A DNA stretch of 64,000 bases from an uncultured Gemmatimonadales bacterium (GCA_937919655.1 CALFPJ010000026.1:62001-126000); one strand, 5' to 3'. Positions 18,883-28,433 are shown, numbered from the stretch's first letter. The notes: generated by a model from the sequence alone, not told the origin. Translations and numbers: made by a program.

Positions 18883-20588
18883 GCCCCCGCGTCCCCGGAA
18901 CGGCGCTGAGTCGCAGGGCGTTCTTGTCTGCCGCCACTCCGCCAGCTGTCACCTTCCAGACGAGCGACGAAGTGGACTTCGTCGTCATTGGTTCTGGCGC
19001 CGCCGGAGGCACGATGGCTCGAGAGCTCTCCCAAGCGGGCTTCACCGTGGTGGTGCTGGAGCAGGGACCGTATCGGCGCGCAGCGGACGTGAGTCACGAC
19101 GAGTTGGCCATCTCCATGGACGTCGCGCTGCAAGGTGATGAGCCTCAGACGTTCCGCTCCACCGCCGACGATGACGCTCAGCCCGCGGCCACTCCCTTCC
19201 ACCCCGCCCACTACGCCAGGACGGTGGGGGGAAGCAGCACGCATTTCACCGCCAATTACTGGCGATTCCGCCCCATCGACTTCAAGGAGCGGAGCGTGCT
19301 CGGTGCCATTCCGGGTACCGCGTTGGCGGATTGGCCCATCAGCTACGAGGAGTTGGAGCCTTACTATACCAAGGTGGACTGGGAAGTGGGTGTATCCGGT
19401 GCGCCCGGACCCAACGATCCAGCGCGATCCCGGCCCTATCCCCACCCCCCGCTTCCCGTGAAGTCGTCGGGCGTGCTCTTCGAGCGCGGGGCGAAGAAGC
19501 TGGGCTTTGAGCCGCACATCGCGCCCATGGCCATCCTTTCGGAGCCCCGTCCGGGCCGGGGCGCCTGCGCCCACTGCGGTGCGTGCATGGGTTACATGTG
19601 CGAGATGAACGCCAAGTCGTCCACCCTGGCCACCATGATTCCCGAGGCCGAGGCGACAGGCCGGTGCGAGATCCGGGCCGAGAGCACGGTGCACCGCATC
19701 GAGTTGAACGACGCGGGCCGGGTGCGCGAGGTGGTGTACTTCGACAAGGACGGCCGCGTGCAGGCTCAGGCGGCGAAGGCGGTGGTGTTGTGCGCGAACG
19801 GCGCAGAGACGCCCCGGATTCTTTTCATGTCCGAGTCGTCGCGTTTCCCCCAGGGGCTGAGCAATGGCAGCGGCATGGTGGGCAAGCACCTCATGTTCAA
19901 CGGCGGATCGCTGGTCAACGCCTGGTTTGAGGAGCCCCTCAACGAGTACAAGAGTCAAGGCGTCACACGGATCTGCACGGACTGGTGGGATACAGACCCG
20001 AAGCGCGGCTTCTACGGTGGTGGCGGCCTGGACGGGCGGCAGATCTACAACGGACCGCTCTTATTTGCTCTGGCGGGGATTCCCCAGGACGATCCGCAGT
20101 GGGGGTTAGAGTACCGGCGCGCCTTGGCGCACCAGTTCAACCGCTCCATGCAAGTCTTGTCCCACACCACGTCCCTTCCCCTGGAGACCAACACCGTCAC
20201 CCTGGATCCCGAGTTGAAGGACCGCTTCGGGCGTCCGGTTCTGCGGATCACCTACAAGGACCACCCGGACGATCTGGCCATGATGCGGTACCTGCAGGAC
20301 CGGGGCGCGGAGATCATGGACGCTGCGGGCGCTACCCGGGTCTGGAAGGAACCGGTGAATGAGCAGAATGTGGGCTTCCACCTCCTGGGCACCTGTCGCA
20401 TGGGGAACGACCCGGCCACTTCCGTGGTGGACAAGTACCACCGGAGCCATGAGGTGCCCAACTTGTTCATCTGCGACGGGAGCAGTCTCGTGACGTCCGG
20501 CCGCGGACAGCCTACGATGACGATTCAGGCGTTGGCGTTCCGGGCCGCGGAACACATTGTGGGCTTCGCCAAGAGGGGGGAGATCTAG
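18879..20588 (+). CDS. GMC-type FAD-dependent oxidoreductase, periplasmic
   Basis: The 569-residue protein has the FAD-binding Rossmann motif DFVVIGSGAAGGTMARELS near residue 30, the GMC block ARTVGGSSTHFTANYWRFRP, a four-cysteine cluster CAHCGACMGYMC (about residues 229-240), and the C-terminal active-site region GFHLLGTCRMG...DGSSLVTSGRGQPTMTIQAL. The His in the GFHLLG block is the likely catalytic base. The family oxidises sugars or alcohols and passes electrons to a cytochrome. It has an arginine pair near the N-terminus (SRRAFL) but a weak hydrophobic core, so it may ride out with the Tat-exported small subunit encoded just upstream. Confidence 0.87.
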   Translation: MSPRVPGTALSRRAFLSAATPPAVTFQTSDEVDFVVIGSGAAGGTMARELSQAGFTVVVLEQGPYRRAADVSHDELAISMDVALQGDEPQTFRSTADDDAQPAATPFHPAHYARTVGGSSTHFTANYWRFRPIDFKERSVLGAIPGTALADWPISYEELEPYYTKVDWEVGVSGAPGPNDPARSRPYPHPPLPVKSSGVLFERGAKKLGFEPHIAPMAILSEPRPGRGACAHCGACMGYMCEMNAKSSTLATMIPEAEATGRCEIRAESTVHRIELNDAGRVREVVYFDKDGRVQAQAAKAVVLCANGAETPRILFMSESSRFPQGLSNGSGMVGKHLMFNGGSLVNAWFEEPLNEYKSQGVTRICTDWWDTDPKRGFYGGGGLDGRQIYNGPLLFALAGIPQDDPQWGLEYRRALAHQFNRSMQVLSHTTSLPLETNTVTLDPELKDRFGRPVLRITYKDHPDDLAMMRYLQDRGAEIMDAAGATRVWKEPVNEQNVGFHLLGTCRMGNDPATSVVDKYHRSHEVPNLFICDGSSLVTSGRGQPTMTIQALAFRAAEHIVGFAKRGEI

Positions 20589-20611
20589 GGAGAAATCTTG
20601 GGAGAAATCTA
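20577..20611. repeat. Three tandem near-12-nt units over the GMC stop codon
   Basis: GGGGAGATCTA, GGGAGAAATCTT and GGGAGAAATCTA follow one another directly, the first containing the TAG stop of the GMC gene. The last two units differ at one base. This looks like recent slippage duplication in the 3' untranslated region. Confidence 0.6.
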
Positions 20612-20628
20612 GGCGGAGATCCGTCCGC

Positions 20629-20859
20629 TTACTCCCCGAGTTCTCTCTCGAGCACTCGCCTCAGATAGTCCGTGAGCTCGGCTGCCTCACGAGCGGCTCC
20701 GGCTTCAAGCACCCGTAGCCCAGCCTCAGCCACACTCACGCCTTCGGCCGCCGCCTTCGTCTCCAACTGACGGCGCAACTCGGTGGACATCCTCCCGAGC
20801 TGAATCGTGGTGGATGCGCGCCCAACCGGCCCGCCGCCCCCTACCCTCGGCGGGGCCAC
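20629..20859 (-). CDS. Putative ribbon-helix-helix antitoxin, orphan
   Basis: The product has up to 76 residues. The stretch STTIQLGRMSTELRRQLETK, followed by AAAEGVSVAEAGLRVLEAG, has the beta strand plus two-helix layout of RHH (FitA/VapB-type) DNA-binding proteins, and the acidic C-terminus RRVLERELGE would hold the toxin-binding part. The start is a GTG at 20859; a later start would remove the glycine-rich N-terminus. No toxin gene follows, because the convergent GMC gene ends 40 nt away, so it is an orphan or a remnant. Confidence 0.5.
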   Translation of the reverse strand: MAPPRVGGGGPVGRASTTIQLGRMSTELRRQLETKAAAEGVSVAEAGLRVLEAGAAREAAELTDYLRRVLERELGE

Positions 20860-20887
20860 CGACCTAGTTCGAATGGAGCCATTTAGG

Positions 20888-22708
20888 CTAGCGCCCCTTT
20901 CCTTTGCCGTTCCCGCCGGCGTTGTCGTTCACGTTCGCCCCCATCTCAATCGGCAAGCCTTGCAGGAAGGCACCATCCTCAGCCGAGATCGCCCCTGAGT
21001 TCATTCCGGCAGCGACCTGGTTGTAGAAGGACCCGAGGGACCCCGCCGCGGCATTTTCGTTGGGCGCCGCAGCCGCCGTTGAGAGATGGTTGAGCAGAGA
21101 AGTCGCCAGGTTGCCGTCCGTGACCATTGCGGTCACGACGTTCTGCAGGCCCTCCGCCGACACCGTGATCTCGAATGTCGCAGTCACGGTAGTGGCGCTG
21201 TGTCCCGCGAAGTCCGTAGCGTCGAACTGGACTGAAAAGACTCCGGTGCCGCCGAAATTCCACGCGCCCTGATTCAGGTCAACACAATCAGTGGCGATGC
21301 CGGATCCCGAATCGGTCGCCGTACAGTCGATGACGACTGTGTCTCCGATGTCGTAGGTCGTCGCGTAGCTCCCGGGATCTACGACCGGCGCTGTGTTGTC
21401 GTAGTTGAGGGGGACCGTCGTGACTGTACTATCACCACCCGCAGAGACTCCCCTGCAGCTGAACGTCAGGCCTTCGCCGTCCGTCGAAACCGGTGTGTCT
21501 ACACACCCCTCGAGCGTCTCCGGCGAGATATCCTCACCGGCAGTCCAAACGACCCTAACTTCGTCACCCGAATACCATCCATTTGCTCCCGGCGTCTCCG
21601 ATATGTCCTACTCCAGGTCAGGCTTCGTAGCATCCACCTTCACAGACTCTGTTTCCTCCGCGGTCCCAGCAGGCGACGTGGCAGAGCAACTCACGACCGT
21701 GCCACCCGTGGAATAGTCGATCGTCTCATCGGCGCATTTGACCACAGGATACACGTTGTCGGTCACCTTCCAGACGACCGTCGCGCTACCTGTGTACCAA
21801 CCCGTCGAGCGGAACTCGTTCCCAGTCACGGTGCCTTCCACAACGGGCCGCGTGTTGTCGTAGTTGATCGTAGCGGTCGCGGACGACTCACCACCCCGAG
21901 ATATCGCCACGCAGGTGAACGTGCCCCCACGGACGTCCGACAGGGGCACATCGACGCAGCCTTCGATGACCGTCGCAACAGACTCGTTTTCCACCACGCT
22001 CCACACAAGCATGGCGCCGTCTCCCGTATACCAGCCCTCCGTCGGGTCCACAGGCTGGCCGTCGACCTCGACGTGGTAGCTGATCTCCGGCTCGGTGTTG
22101 TCAGGGCGTCGCATGAGGATGGTGGTTCTTGGCCCCGAAAGAGCCGCCGCCCGCCGCTGCTCTCCTTCCTGAAGAAAGAGCACGACTTCTCGTTCGGAAC
22201 CGGCAGGCAGTTCGTCAGCGGTATACGGTTCGTTCTGTGTCACCGTAACCTGTCCGGGTGCAGTGACGCTCACGATCACACAGTTTGGCTGGTCGTCCGC
22301 CCCCAGACACGTCTCGCCGACGAAGCGATCATGCAATTGCGCGTACCAGCTCCCCTCAGCGCCTGGGTCGGTGAAGGAAAACGTGACCGACAGGGGTGCG
22401 TCGAATGGAAGATCGATGACCTCGGGGACATCAATGAGCGTCGCTAGGACGTTCGTCACGAGGACCGACGTCTTCACCTCAGCCCGGGGGCCGTCTTCAG
22501 TGAACACAGTCAGGCTCACGTCATAGGCGTCAGCAGCCTGCCTGTTGTTGGCATAGATGTGCGTGACCTCCCGCCGGCCGGCGCTCAACGCCAACAAGTC
22601 GCAGTAGCTGACGAGCGAATCCTGGCAAGGCGACAATCGGACCCTCGTGATCGGAGACGACCCAGCTTCGGCCACCACCGTGAATACGACCGGGGAGCGA
22701 TCCAGCAC
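20888..22708 (-). pseudogene. Ig/PKD-repeat surface protein, 5'-truncated and interrupted by one TAG
   Basis: One continuous minus-strand frame of about 606 codons is broken only by a TAG at 21608-21610. The part before it (366 residues) starts abruptly inside a PKD-like domain, without signal peptide. It is followed by repeats of about 80 residues ending in NYDNT.PVV, with the core GWYTG....V.W and paired cysteines. The part after the TAG continues the same repeat (GANGWYSGDEVRVVWTA, PLNYDNTAPVV) and ends with a domain finishing GNGKGKGR. The TAG sits exactly at a repeat boundary. The VapBC module directly abuts the truncated 5' end. It would be a secreted, possibly calcium-binding or adhesive protein if intact. 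Confidence 0.75.
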
Positions 22709-22710
22709 GC

Positions 22711-23118
22711 TCAGGCGTCGACGACCTCTATCTCCGTGAACCGACGGACCGCTGCGGCAAGCCGCATATCCGCGGTGACAAGCCGAGCCCCTATGGCTTC
22801 AGCCAGTGCGACGTACGCGGCATCGTACGCTGAGAAGTTGTCGCGTAGCGCGAAGGCCCGGTCCAGAAGAGGCAGGTGGCCGACGCGCTTCAGTGGCATC
22901 GCTTCGTAGAGATCGAGCGCCTCTTTTGCGTGTTGGGGCTCCACCTCACTCCGCCGAACCCGAGTACGCAGGGCGGACAGCACCTCCAGATCGCACAAAT
23001 GCGGGACAAAGATGTCGCACGATTCGTCCGCGACGAGGTCCAAAACAGCTCGCGACTCCGCGGCGTCTCGGATGAAGTCGACCACCGCGGATGCGTCTAG
23101 GACGGTTGGCGCCACCAT
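22711..23118 (-). CDS. PIN-domain toxin, VapC family
   Basis: The 135-residue protein has the PIN acidic residues in order: TVLDASAVVDF (first Asp), CDLEVLSALR (Glu), FSAYDAAYVALAEAIGARL (Asp) and VTADMRLA (Asp). VapC toxins cleave specific RNAs, usually tRNA, and are neutralised by the antitoxin encoded just upstream. The gene overlaps the antitoxin gene by 22 nt, the usual toxin-antitoxin arrangement. Its stop is followed directly by the truncated Ig-repeat gene. Confidence 0.88.
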   Translation of the reverse strand: MVAPTVLDASAVVDFIRDAAESRAVLDLVADESCDIFVPHLCDLEVLSALRTRVRRSEVEPQHAKEALDLYEAMPLKRVGHLPLLDRAFALRDNFSAYDAAYVALAEAIGARLVTADMRLAAAVRRFTEIEVVDA

Positions 23119-23351
23119 TCCGGGAGCGGACCCCGATCCGCACGGATCAGGTCAGCGGACGATACGCTCGATTTGACCGGGGTTAACGCCAGCGCCCGCC
23201 GCACGATTTCGGCTCTGGAAGGCCTCCCGACCTCCCGCTCCAGCACCGACTGAACATACGCAGTCAGGATCATCCCCCGCGCCTCAGCGCGGCGGACTAA
23301 TTCCTTGTGGAGCGAATCGGGCACGTTTCGAACTTGGATCATGACAGGCAT
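23097..23351 (-). CDS. Ribbon-helix-helix antitoxin of the VapBC pair
   Basis: The 84-residue product begins MPVMIQVRNVPDSLHKELVR, a FitA/VapB-type ribbon-helix-helix domain (strand IQVRNVP, helices LHKELVRRAEARG and LTAYVQSVLEREV). Its C-terminal part (SSADLIRADRGPLPEWWRQ) should wrap the toxin. The ATG at 23351 or the second ATG at 23342 is likely; the frame extends upstream without resemblance. Antitoxins of this type repress their own operon, so an operator is expected in 23352-23450. Confidence 0.8.
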   Translation of the reverse strand: MPVMIQVRNVPDSLHKELVRRAEARGMILTAYVQSVLEREVGRPSRAEIVRRALALTPVKSSVSSADLIRADRGPLPEWWRQPS

Positions 23352-23596
23352 ACTCGACGATTGCACATGCGGCTCACATGTGAAAGAACGGTTGATACGA
23401 AAGTTCTCAAAAGCTGTCCAGCCGACGCGGGCGCCTCCATGACGGATCAAGGCGCCTCAAAGCATCGACGTCCGACTCGAAACCCCACCTCCGCCGTCCC
23501 GAAGGGCTCTTTCGACCGGGACGATCACGTCCCTTCAGGCACTGACTGGGCGGGAATGACGACCTATATACGATCTTCAGCGACATCAGATATGCA

Positions 23597-24947
23597 GTGC
23601 GCGGGCTCATTAAGAACCCAAGCGTCTCCGTCATCGCCGTTGTCGCTCTGGCTCTAGGCATCGGCTTCACGACGGTCATGTTCTCGATTGTCTACGGAGC
23701 GCTGTACCGCGGCCTCCCCTTCGAGGGCGCCGAAGCGATCATGCACCTCGAGCGGGCCAATCCGACTCAAGGCATCGAGTCGATGGATGTCACGATCCAT
23801 GACTACCGCGACTGGCGTGAACGGCAGCGCTCCTTCACGCACCTAGGGGCGTTCTACCAGGGCACGGTCAACATCCGTGGTACGGAGCGGCCAGATCGCT
23901 ACGACGGCGGGTTCATGACCGCCAACTCGTTTGAGATCATCGGTGTGCAGCCTATCCTGGGGCGCGGCTTCCGGGAGGAAGACGAGCTGCCGGGTTCGCC
24001 TCAGGTCGCGCTCCTAGGGTACCGCGTTTGGCAGGAGCGGCACGGGGGCTCGCCCGTCGTTCTCGGTCAGGGCGTGACGATCAGCGGTGAACTCGGCGAG
24101 ATCATCGGCGTCATGCCGGAAGATTTCGAGTTCCCGGTGCTCCAAGAGGTGTGGGTTCCGCTGCGGCTCGATCACGTCGCGCTCGAACGCGGAGCGGGCC
24201 AGTCGTTGAACGTGTTCGGAGACCTCAAGGAGGGCGTCTCCATCGATCAGGCGATGACCGAGTTCGCGGGAATCACCGCCCAGCTCAGCGCGGAGTATCC
24301 GGAGACCAACGAGGGCATCACAGCGAGCATCGGGCCGTATGCCGAGGAGTTCATCGGCGACGAGGCGCGGGGCATCCTACTCGCCATGCTCTTCACCGTG
24401 GTCCTGGTGCTCATCATCGCGTGCGCGAACGTGGCTAACCTGCTCCTCGCGCGAGCGTCGGGCCGAAGCCGCGACCTCGCGATTCAGACGGCCATGGGGG
24501 CGAGCCGGGCGCGGGTCATGTCTCAGATGATCATGGAAGCTGGCGTCTTGGCGGCTGTGGGTGCCGCCTTGGGCACTGGCGTTGCATGGTCTCGCCGCCT
24601 TGTTCACGGCTCCGGTCGGCCTCTACGGCGTCATGTCCTTCAGCGTGAGTAGTCGCGTCAGCGAGATGGGTGTTCGCATGGCGCTCGGTGCCCAGGCCAG
24701 CCAAGTGACCGGACTCATCATCAAACAGGGATTGGGCCAGATCGCGGTCGGACTCGTGATCGGGTCCGGGCTGGCGGTACTGGTGGCACGCGGGCTGACC
24801 CTACTGCTCTACCAGGTGGAGCCATTGGATCCCGCGACCTTCGCGATCGTGTTGAGCTTGCTGCTCACGACGGGCGTGGGCGCCTGTGCGATTCCGGCGG
24901 TACGGGCCACAAGAGTTGATCCGATGGTGGCCCTGTCGGGGGACTAG
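23597..24947 (+). pseudogene. ADOP-type ABC permease with internal deletion and frameshift
   Basis: The first part (23597 to about 24590) reads IRYAVRGLIKNPSVSVIAVV (with a few codons upstream of the GTG), then ALGIGFTTVMFSIVYGALYR, the MacB-like periplasmic core (YRDWRERQRSFTHLGAFY), and the first FtsX helix FTVVLVLIIACANVANLLLA with AIQTAMGASRARV. The second part, in another frame (24561-24947), resumes at GLYGVMSFSVSSRVSEMGVR and MALGAQASQVTGLI, the second FtsX domain, and ends VRATRVDPMVALSGD. The family has about 800 residues; some 350 residues between the two FtsX domains are missing. It cannot make a functional permease. Intact relatives export peptides or lipids together with a separate ATPase. 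Confidence 0.8.
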
Positions 24948-25049
24948 GTTGGCGATTCGGTCCACCCCTACCCTGGTCAGATTCTGCCCCCTCCAACACC
25001 TTTAATTGATCATCTTAAGACGGCACTTTCGGTTCACACGGAGCACCCC

Positions 25050-25472
25050 ATGAAGTCCACCATGACCCTGTTCGCTGGTCGCCTCGGCGCCGCGTCCGCG
25101 CTACTCCTTGCCCTGACCGTTCTTCCGGCAAAAGCGGCCTTCGCTCAGGACGTGGACGTCACGGGCGAGTGGATCCTCACGGTCGAATCACCCAACGGAA
25201 CCGGCTCGCGTGAGGTCACGTTCAAGCAGAAAGGAGCCGTCTTGACCGGCTTCATCTCGAGTTCGATGGCCGCCGGAGAATTGACCGGGACTGTGGAAGG
25301 GAATGTCATCACATTCGTTGCGATGGTCGCGATGGACAGTGGGGCGTTCGACGTCTTCTACTCAGCGACCCTGGAGGACGGCATCCTAAAGATGGGTAGC
25401 GTGGATTTTGGCGAGTATGGCGCCGGGTCGTTTACGGGCGTTCGCAAGCCGCCGCCCGGCGGGCTTCGCTAG
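25050..25472 (+). CDS. Secreted small beta-barrel-like protein of unknown function
   Basis: The 140-residue product has a Sec signal (LLLALTVLPAKAAFAQ). The mature part repeats beta strands: VTGEWILTVESPNGTGSREV, TFKQKGAVLTGFISSSMAAG, ELTGTVEGNVITFVA and GSFTGVRK. This is the look of small secreted proteins annotated as lipocalin-like or by the phrase 'GEW.+.V..P.G......+......+.G'. The role is unknown; it stands alone between two damaged permeases. Confidence 0.7.
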   Translation: MKSTMTLFAGRLGAASALLLALTVLPAKAAFAQDVDVTGEWILTVESPNGTGSREVTFKQKGAVLTGFISSSMAAGELTGTVEGNVITFVAMVAMDSGAFDVFYSATLEDGILKMGSVDFGEYGAGSFTGVRKPPPGGLR

Positions 25473-25497
25473 GGCCCTCCGTCAGGCTGTAGTCGGC

Positions 25498-25755
25498 CTA
25501 CTCCATCCGCAGCGCTTGCATCGGGTCAGCCCGGCCGGACCGCCTGGCCGGAATCCAGCACGCAGCCCTCGCGACCGCACCCAGGAAGAGGGCCCCCGCC
25601 GCGTACGTGAGCGGGTCCCGTGCACTGACGCCGAACAGGAAGCTCTCCAGCACTTGCGCACCGGCCGCTGCTGCGATCAGACCGAGCACGAGCCCGACGC
25701 CAGTCACGGTCATTCCCTGGCGCGCGACCATACCCGTGACCTCACCCGCCTTGGC
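25498..25755 (-). pseudogene. C-terminal remnant of another ADOP-type permease
   Basis: The minus-strand frame reads AKAGEVTGMVARQGMTVTGV, two helices (VLGLIAAAAGAQVLESFLFG, AAGALFLGAVARAACWI) and the family tail PARRSGRADPMQALRME. This is the last helix pair of the second FtsX domain. Upstream, resemblance stops at about 25755 and no other permease sequence remains, so the gene has lost its first 700 residues. It is convergent with the small secreted protein gene. Confidence 0.75.
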
Positions 25756-25901
25756 CCAGGCAGCATTCCAAAGTTGAGCAACGCCGCGGGCTCAGATTGG
25801 GAAAACAGGACGGGCCACCTGCATCGGACCTGCGGCCGAACAATGGAACCGAAGCCTCGGGCCGGTCTCAGCGATCAACGAGAAGCTCCCCTCAGCCCGC
25901 C

Positions 25902-28028
25902 CTATTCCTTCTTCATGGACAGCCCGATGCGTTTCCGTTCGGCATCCACCTGGAGCACGCGTACCTGAACGTGTTGTCGCACGCGCACAACCTCGTTCGG
26001 GTCCTTCACGAACCGGTCGGCCAACTGGCTCACATGAACCAATCCGTCTTGGTGAACACCGATGTCTACGAAGGCGCCAAAGGCGGTCACATTGGTGACG
26101 ATGCCCGGTAGAACCATCCCCGGCGTGAGGTCACTGATGGAGTGGACCGCCGCAAAAGAGAAGGCCTCGTACGCCGGGCGAGGGTCACGTCCGGGACGCG
26201 CGAGTTCTTCGAGGATGTCATCCAACGTCGGGCGGCCCACACCCTCCACGACGTAACGATTCGGCTCGATCCGGCTCCGCTGCCCCGCGTCCTTGAGCAG
26301 GTCCTGGACTGAGCACCCCAGATCCTTCGCCATCCCCTCGACAAGACGCTCGCGTTCTGGGTGGACGCCGCTTGCATCAAGCGGGTGTTGTCCGTCCGGG
26401 ACCCGAAGAAACCCGGCCGCTTGTTCAAAGGCCTTGGCCCCGAGTCGCGGGACCTTCATCAGGTCGCGCCGTGTCCGAAAGGCGCCGTTCTCTTCTCTCC
26501 ACCTGACCACGTTCTTGGCCAAGCTCGGTCCGAGGCCAGCGACGTAAGTGAGCAGAGAAGAACTCGCTGAATTGAGGTCCACACCCACCGCGTTCACACA
26601 ACTCATCACTGTGTCGTCCAAGGCAGACCTCAGCCACAGCTGATCCACGTCGTGCTGATACTGGCCGACTCCGATGGACTTGGGGTCGAGCTTGACCAAC
26701 TCCGCCAGGGGGTCTTGGAGCCGCCTCCCGATCGAGACCGCCCCCCGGACCGTCAGATCGTGGTCCGGGAGTTCCTCTCGAGCCACCTCGCTGGCGCTGT
26801 AGATCGATGCGCCCGCCTCGTCTACCATGATCACCGGGAGGTCGAGCGCCAATGCATTCAGGAAGGCCTCGGTCTCCCGTCCAGCGGTCCCATTGCCTAC
26901 CGCAAACGCCTCGGGGGAGAAGCGCCGCACGAGGTCACGGACCACTCGATCGGCTTCGTCTCGCTGGCCCTGGCCCACCGTGGGAAAGACGGTCGTGTTG
27001 TGAAGAAGCGCCCCATGCGCGTCCAGAACCACAACCTTACAGCCCGTCCGAAATCCGGGATCGATTGCGATCAGGCGCTTGTTGCGAAATGGGGCGGCCA
27101 TAAGGAGTTCGCGAAGGTTCGTAACAAAAACCCGGATGGCGTCCTCGTCGGCCGCCGCCTTCGCCGTCTTGAGTGTTTCCCGCTCTAGGCTCGGTAACAG
27201 CAGGCGTTGGTACGCATCTTCGAGCGCGAGCCCGACCTCTTCCGTCGCGAAGCCCTGTCCCCGCATAAATCGACGCTTGAGGCGTACCACAGCATCCGCG
27301 TCGTCGGGTCTCGCCTGCACTCTGAGATAGCCCCCGTTCTGCCCCCGCAAGATCGCTAGCACCCTATGCGAAGGGGCCCGGGGCAACGGTTCAGACCACT
27401 CGAAGTAGTCACGAAACTTCGACGCCTCGGCCTCTTTCTTCTTCACCAAGGTGGAGGAGAGTACCGAGCGTTTGGAGAAGAGCTCTCGTAGTTCCCTGCG
27501 GAGCTGTGGGTCCTCACTCACGTCCTCCGCGATGATGTCCCGGGCCCCGGCAAGGGCCGCTTCCGGATCCTCATAACCTGACAGATCGATTCGTGCGCCG
27601 GTCTGAGCCAGGATTTCTGTCGCCAACGGCTCCAACCCGGCCTCCCTTGCCGCCATCGCTCGGGTCCGACGCTTGGGCCGGTAGGGCAAGTAGAGGTCTT
27701 CTAGTGACGCCAGCGAATGGGCGCTTACGATCCGGGCGTGCAACTCGTCATTCAGGAGTTCCCTCTCACGGAGTGAAGCGACGATCGCGTCGCGTCGCTT
27801 CGCCCACTCAGCGAGCTGCGCCAACCGATCGCGGACCGCCGCCACCGCTACTTCGTCAAGCGACCCGGTGACCTCCTTTCGGTAGCGAGCGATGAACGGC
27901 ACGGTCGCCCCTTCAGCGAGCAGGCCGGCGGCCGAACGCACCTGTTCGACAGCCAATCCCAACTCACGCGCAATCATCTGGGGGTGATCGGACAGGGGTT
28001 CAACTGGGCGCAAAGGCATTGGGCTCAT
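25902..28028 (-). CDS. tex: Tex-family transcription accessory protein with S1 domain
   Basis: The 708-residue protein matches Tex: N-terminal TVPFIARYRKEVTGSLDE, YLPYRPKRRTRAMAAREAGL, the YqgF-like nuclease-fold part (IAIDPGFRTGCKVVVLD), the helix-hairpin-helix region SSSLLTYVAGLGPSLAKNVV, and a C-terminal S1 RNA-binding domain (LPGIVTNVTAFGAFVDIGVH, QDGLVHVSQLADRFVKDP). Tex binds nucleic acid and affects transcription and stress tolerance. The length is slightly below the usual 750-780. The start at 28028 is conventional; an ATG 17 codons later is possible. Confidence 0.94.
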   Translation of the reverse strand: MSPMPLRPVEPLSDHPQMIARELGLAVEQVRSAAGLLAEGATVPFIARYRKEVTGSLDEVAVAAVRDRLAQLAEWAKRRDAIVASLRERELLNDELHARIVSAHSLASLEDLYLPYRPKRRTRAMAAREAGLEPLATEILAQTGARIDLSGYEDPEAALAGARDIIAEDVSEDPQLRRELRELFSKRSVLSSTLVKKKEAEASKFRDYFEWSEPLPRAPSHRVLAILRGQNGGYLRVQARPDDADAVVRLKRRFMRGQGFATEEVGLALEDAYQRLLLPSLERETLKTAKAAADEDAIRVFVTNLRELLMAAPFRNKRLIAIDPGFRTGCKVVVLDAHGALLHNTTVFPTVGQGQRDEADRVVRDLVRRFSPEAFAVGNGTAGRETEAFLNALALDLPVIMVDEAGASIYSASEVAREELPDHDLTVRGAVSIGRRLQDPLAELVKLDPKSIGVGQYQHDVDQLWLRSALDDTVMSCVNAVGVDLNSASSSLLTYVAGLGPSLAKNVVRWREENGAFRTRRDLMKVPRLGAKAFEQAAGFLRVPDGQHPLDASGVHPERERLVEGMAKDLGCSVQDLLKDAGQRSRIEPNRYVVEGVGRPTLDDILEELARPGRDPRPAYEAFSFAAVHSISDLTPGMVLPGIVTNVTAFGAFVDIGVHQDGLVHVSQLADRFVKDPNEVVRVRQHVQVRVLQVDAERKRIGLSMKKE

Positions 28029-28088
28029 TCGTATCGGAGGGTGTTTGCTCGACGGTTGAGAGATGAATCTCGGGCAGAACGCCCTCAG

Positions 28089-28433
28089 CTAGGGCTGCCA
28101 GCTCTTCCAAGCGGCTTCATCCAAACCCACACTCAGGTTGTTTCCAGCGCGAACCAGCGGCATCCGCAGGATCAACGGCTCGTCACAAGCGATGTCCAAC
28201 CAACGGTCGTTTCCATAAAAAGCCGTCTGTAGGCCCAGCGCATGAAAGCGCTTCGCATTCCGGTCAATGAGCTTCTCTTCGCCGAACTTCTGGAAGAAGC
28301 GGAGTAGCTCACCCCGAGACGGTGCGCGCTGCTTGAAGTCCATGAAGTGGACCTGCACGCGACGCTCCTTGAAGAAACGCTCCGCCTTGCGGACGTCTTT
28401 GTCGTTTTTCACACCGAAGATTTGGACAACCAT
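28089..28433 (-). CDS. ArsC/Spx-like thioredoxin-fold protein lacking the catalytic cysteine
   Basis: The 114-residue product begins MVVQIFGVKNDKDVRKAERF, then FKERRVQVHFMDFKQRAPS, and shows the ArsC-family core (LLRFFQKFGEEKLIDRNAKR, DEPLILRMPLVRAGNNLSVG). Arsenate reductases and Spx have Cys about ten residues in (C....S/C); here the equivalent is NDKD and the first half has no cysteine. A reductase role is therefore unlikely; a YffB-like or structural role is possible. The ATG at 28433 was preferred because upstream codons have no resemblance. Confidence 0.78.
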   Translation of the reverse strand: MVVQIFGVKNDKDVRKAERFFKERRVQVHFMDFKQRAPSRGELLRFFQKFGEEKLIDRNAKRFHALGLQTAFYGNDRWLDIACDEPLILRMPLVRAGNNLSVGLDEAAWKSWQP

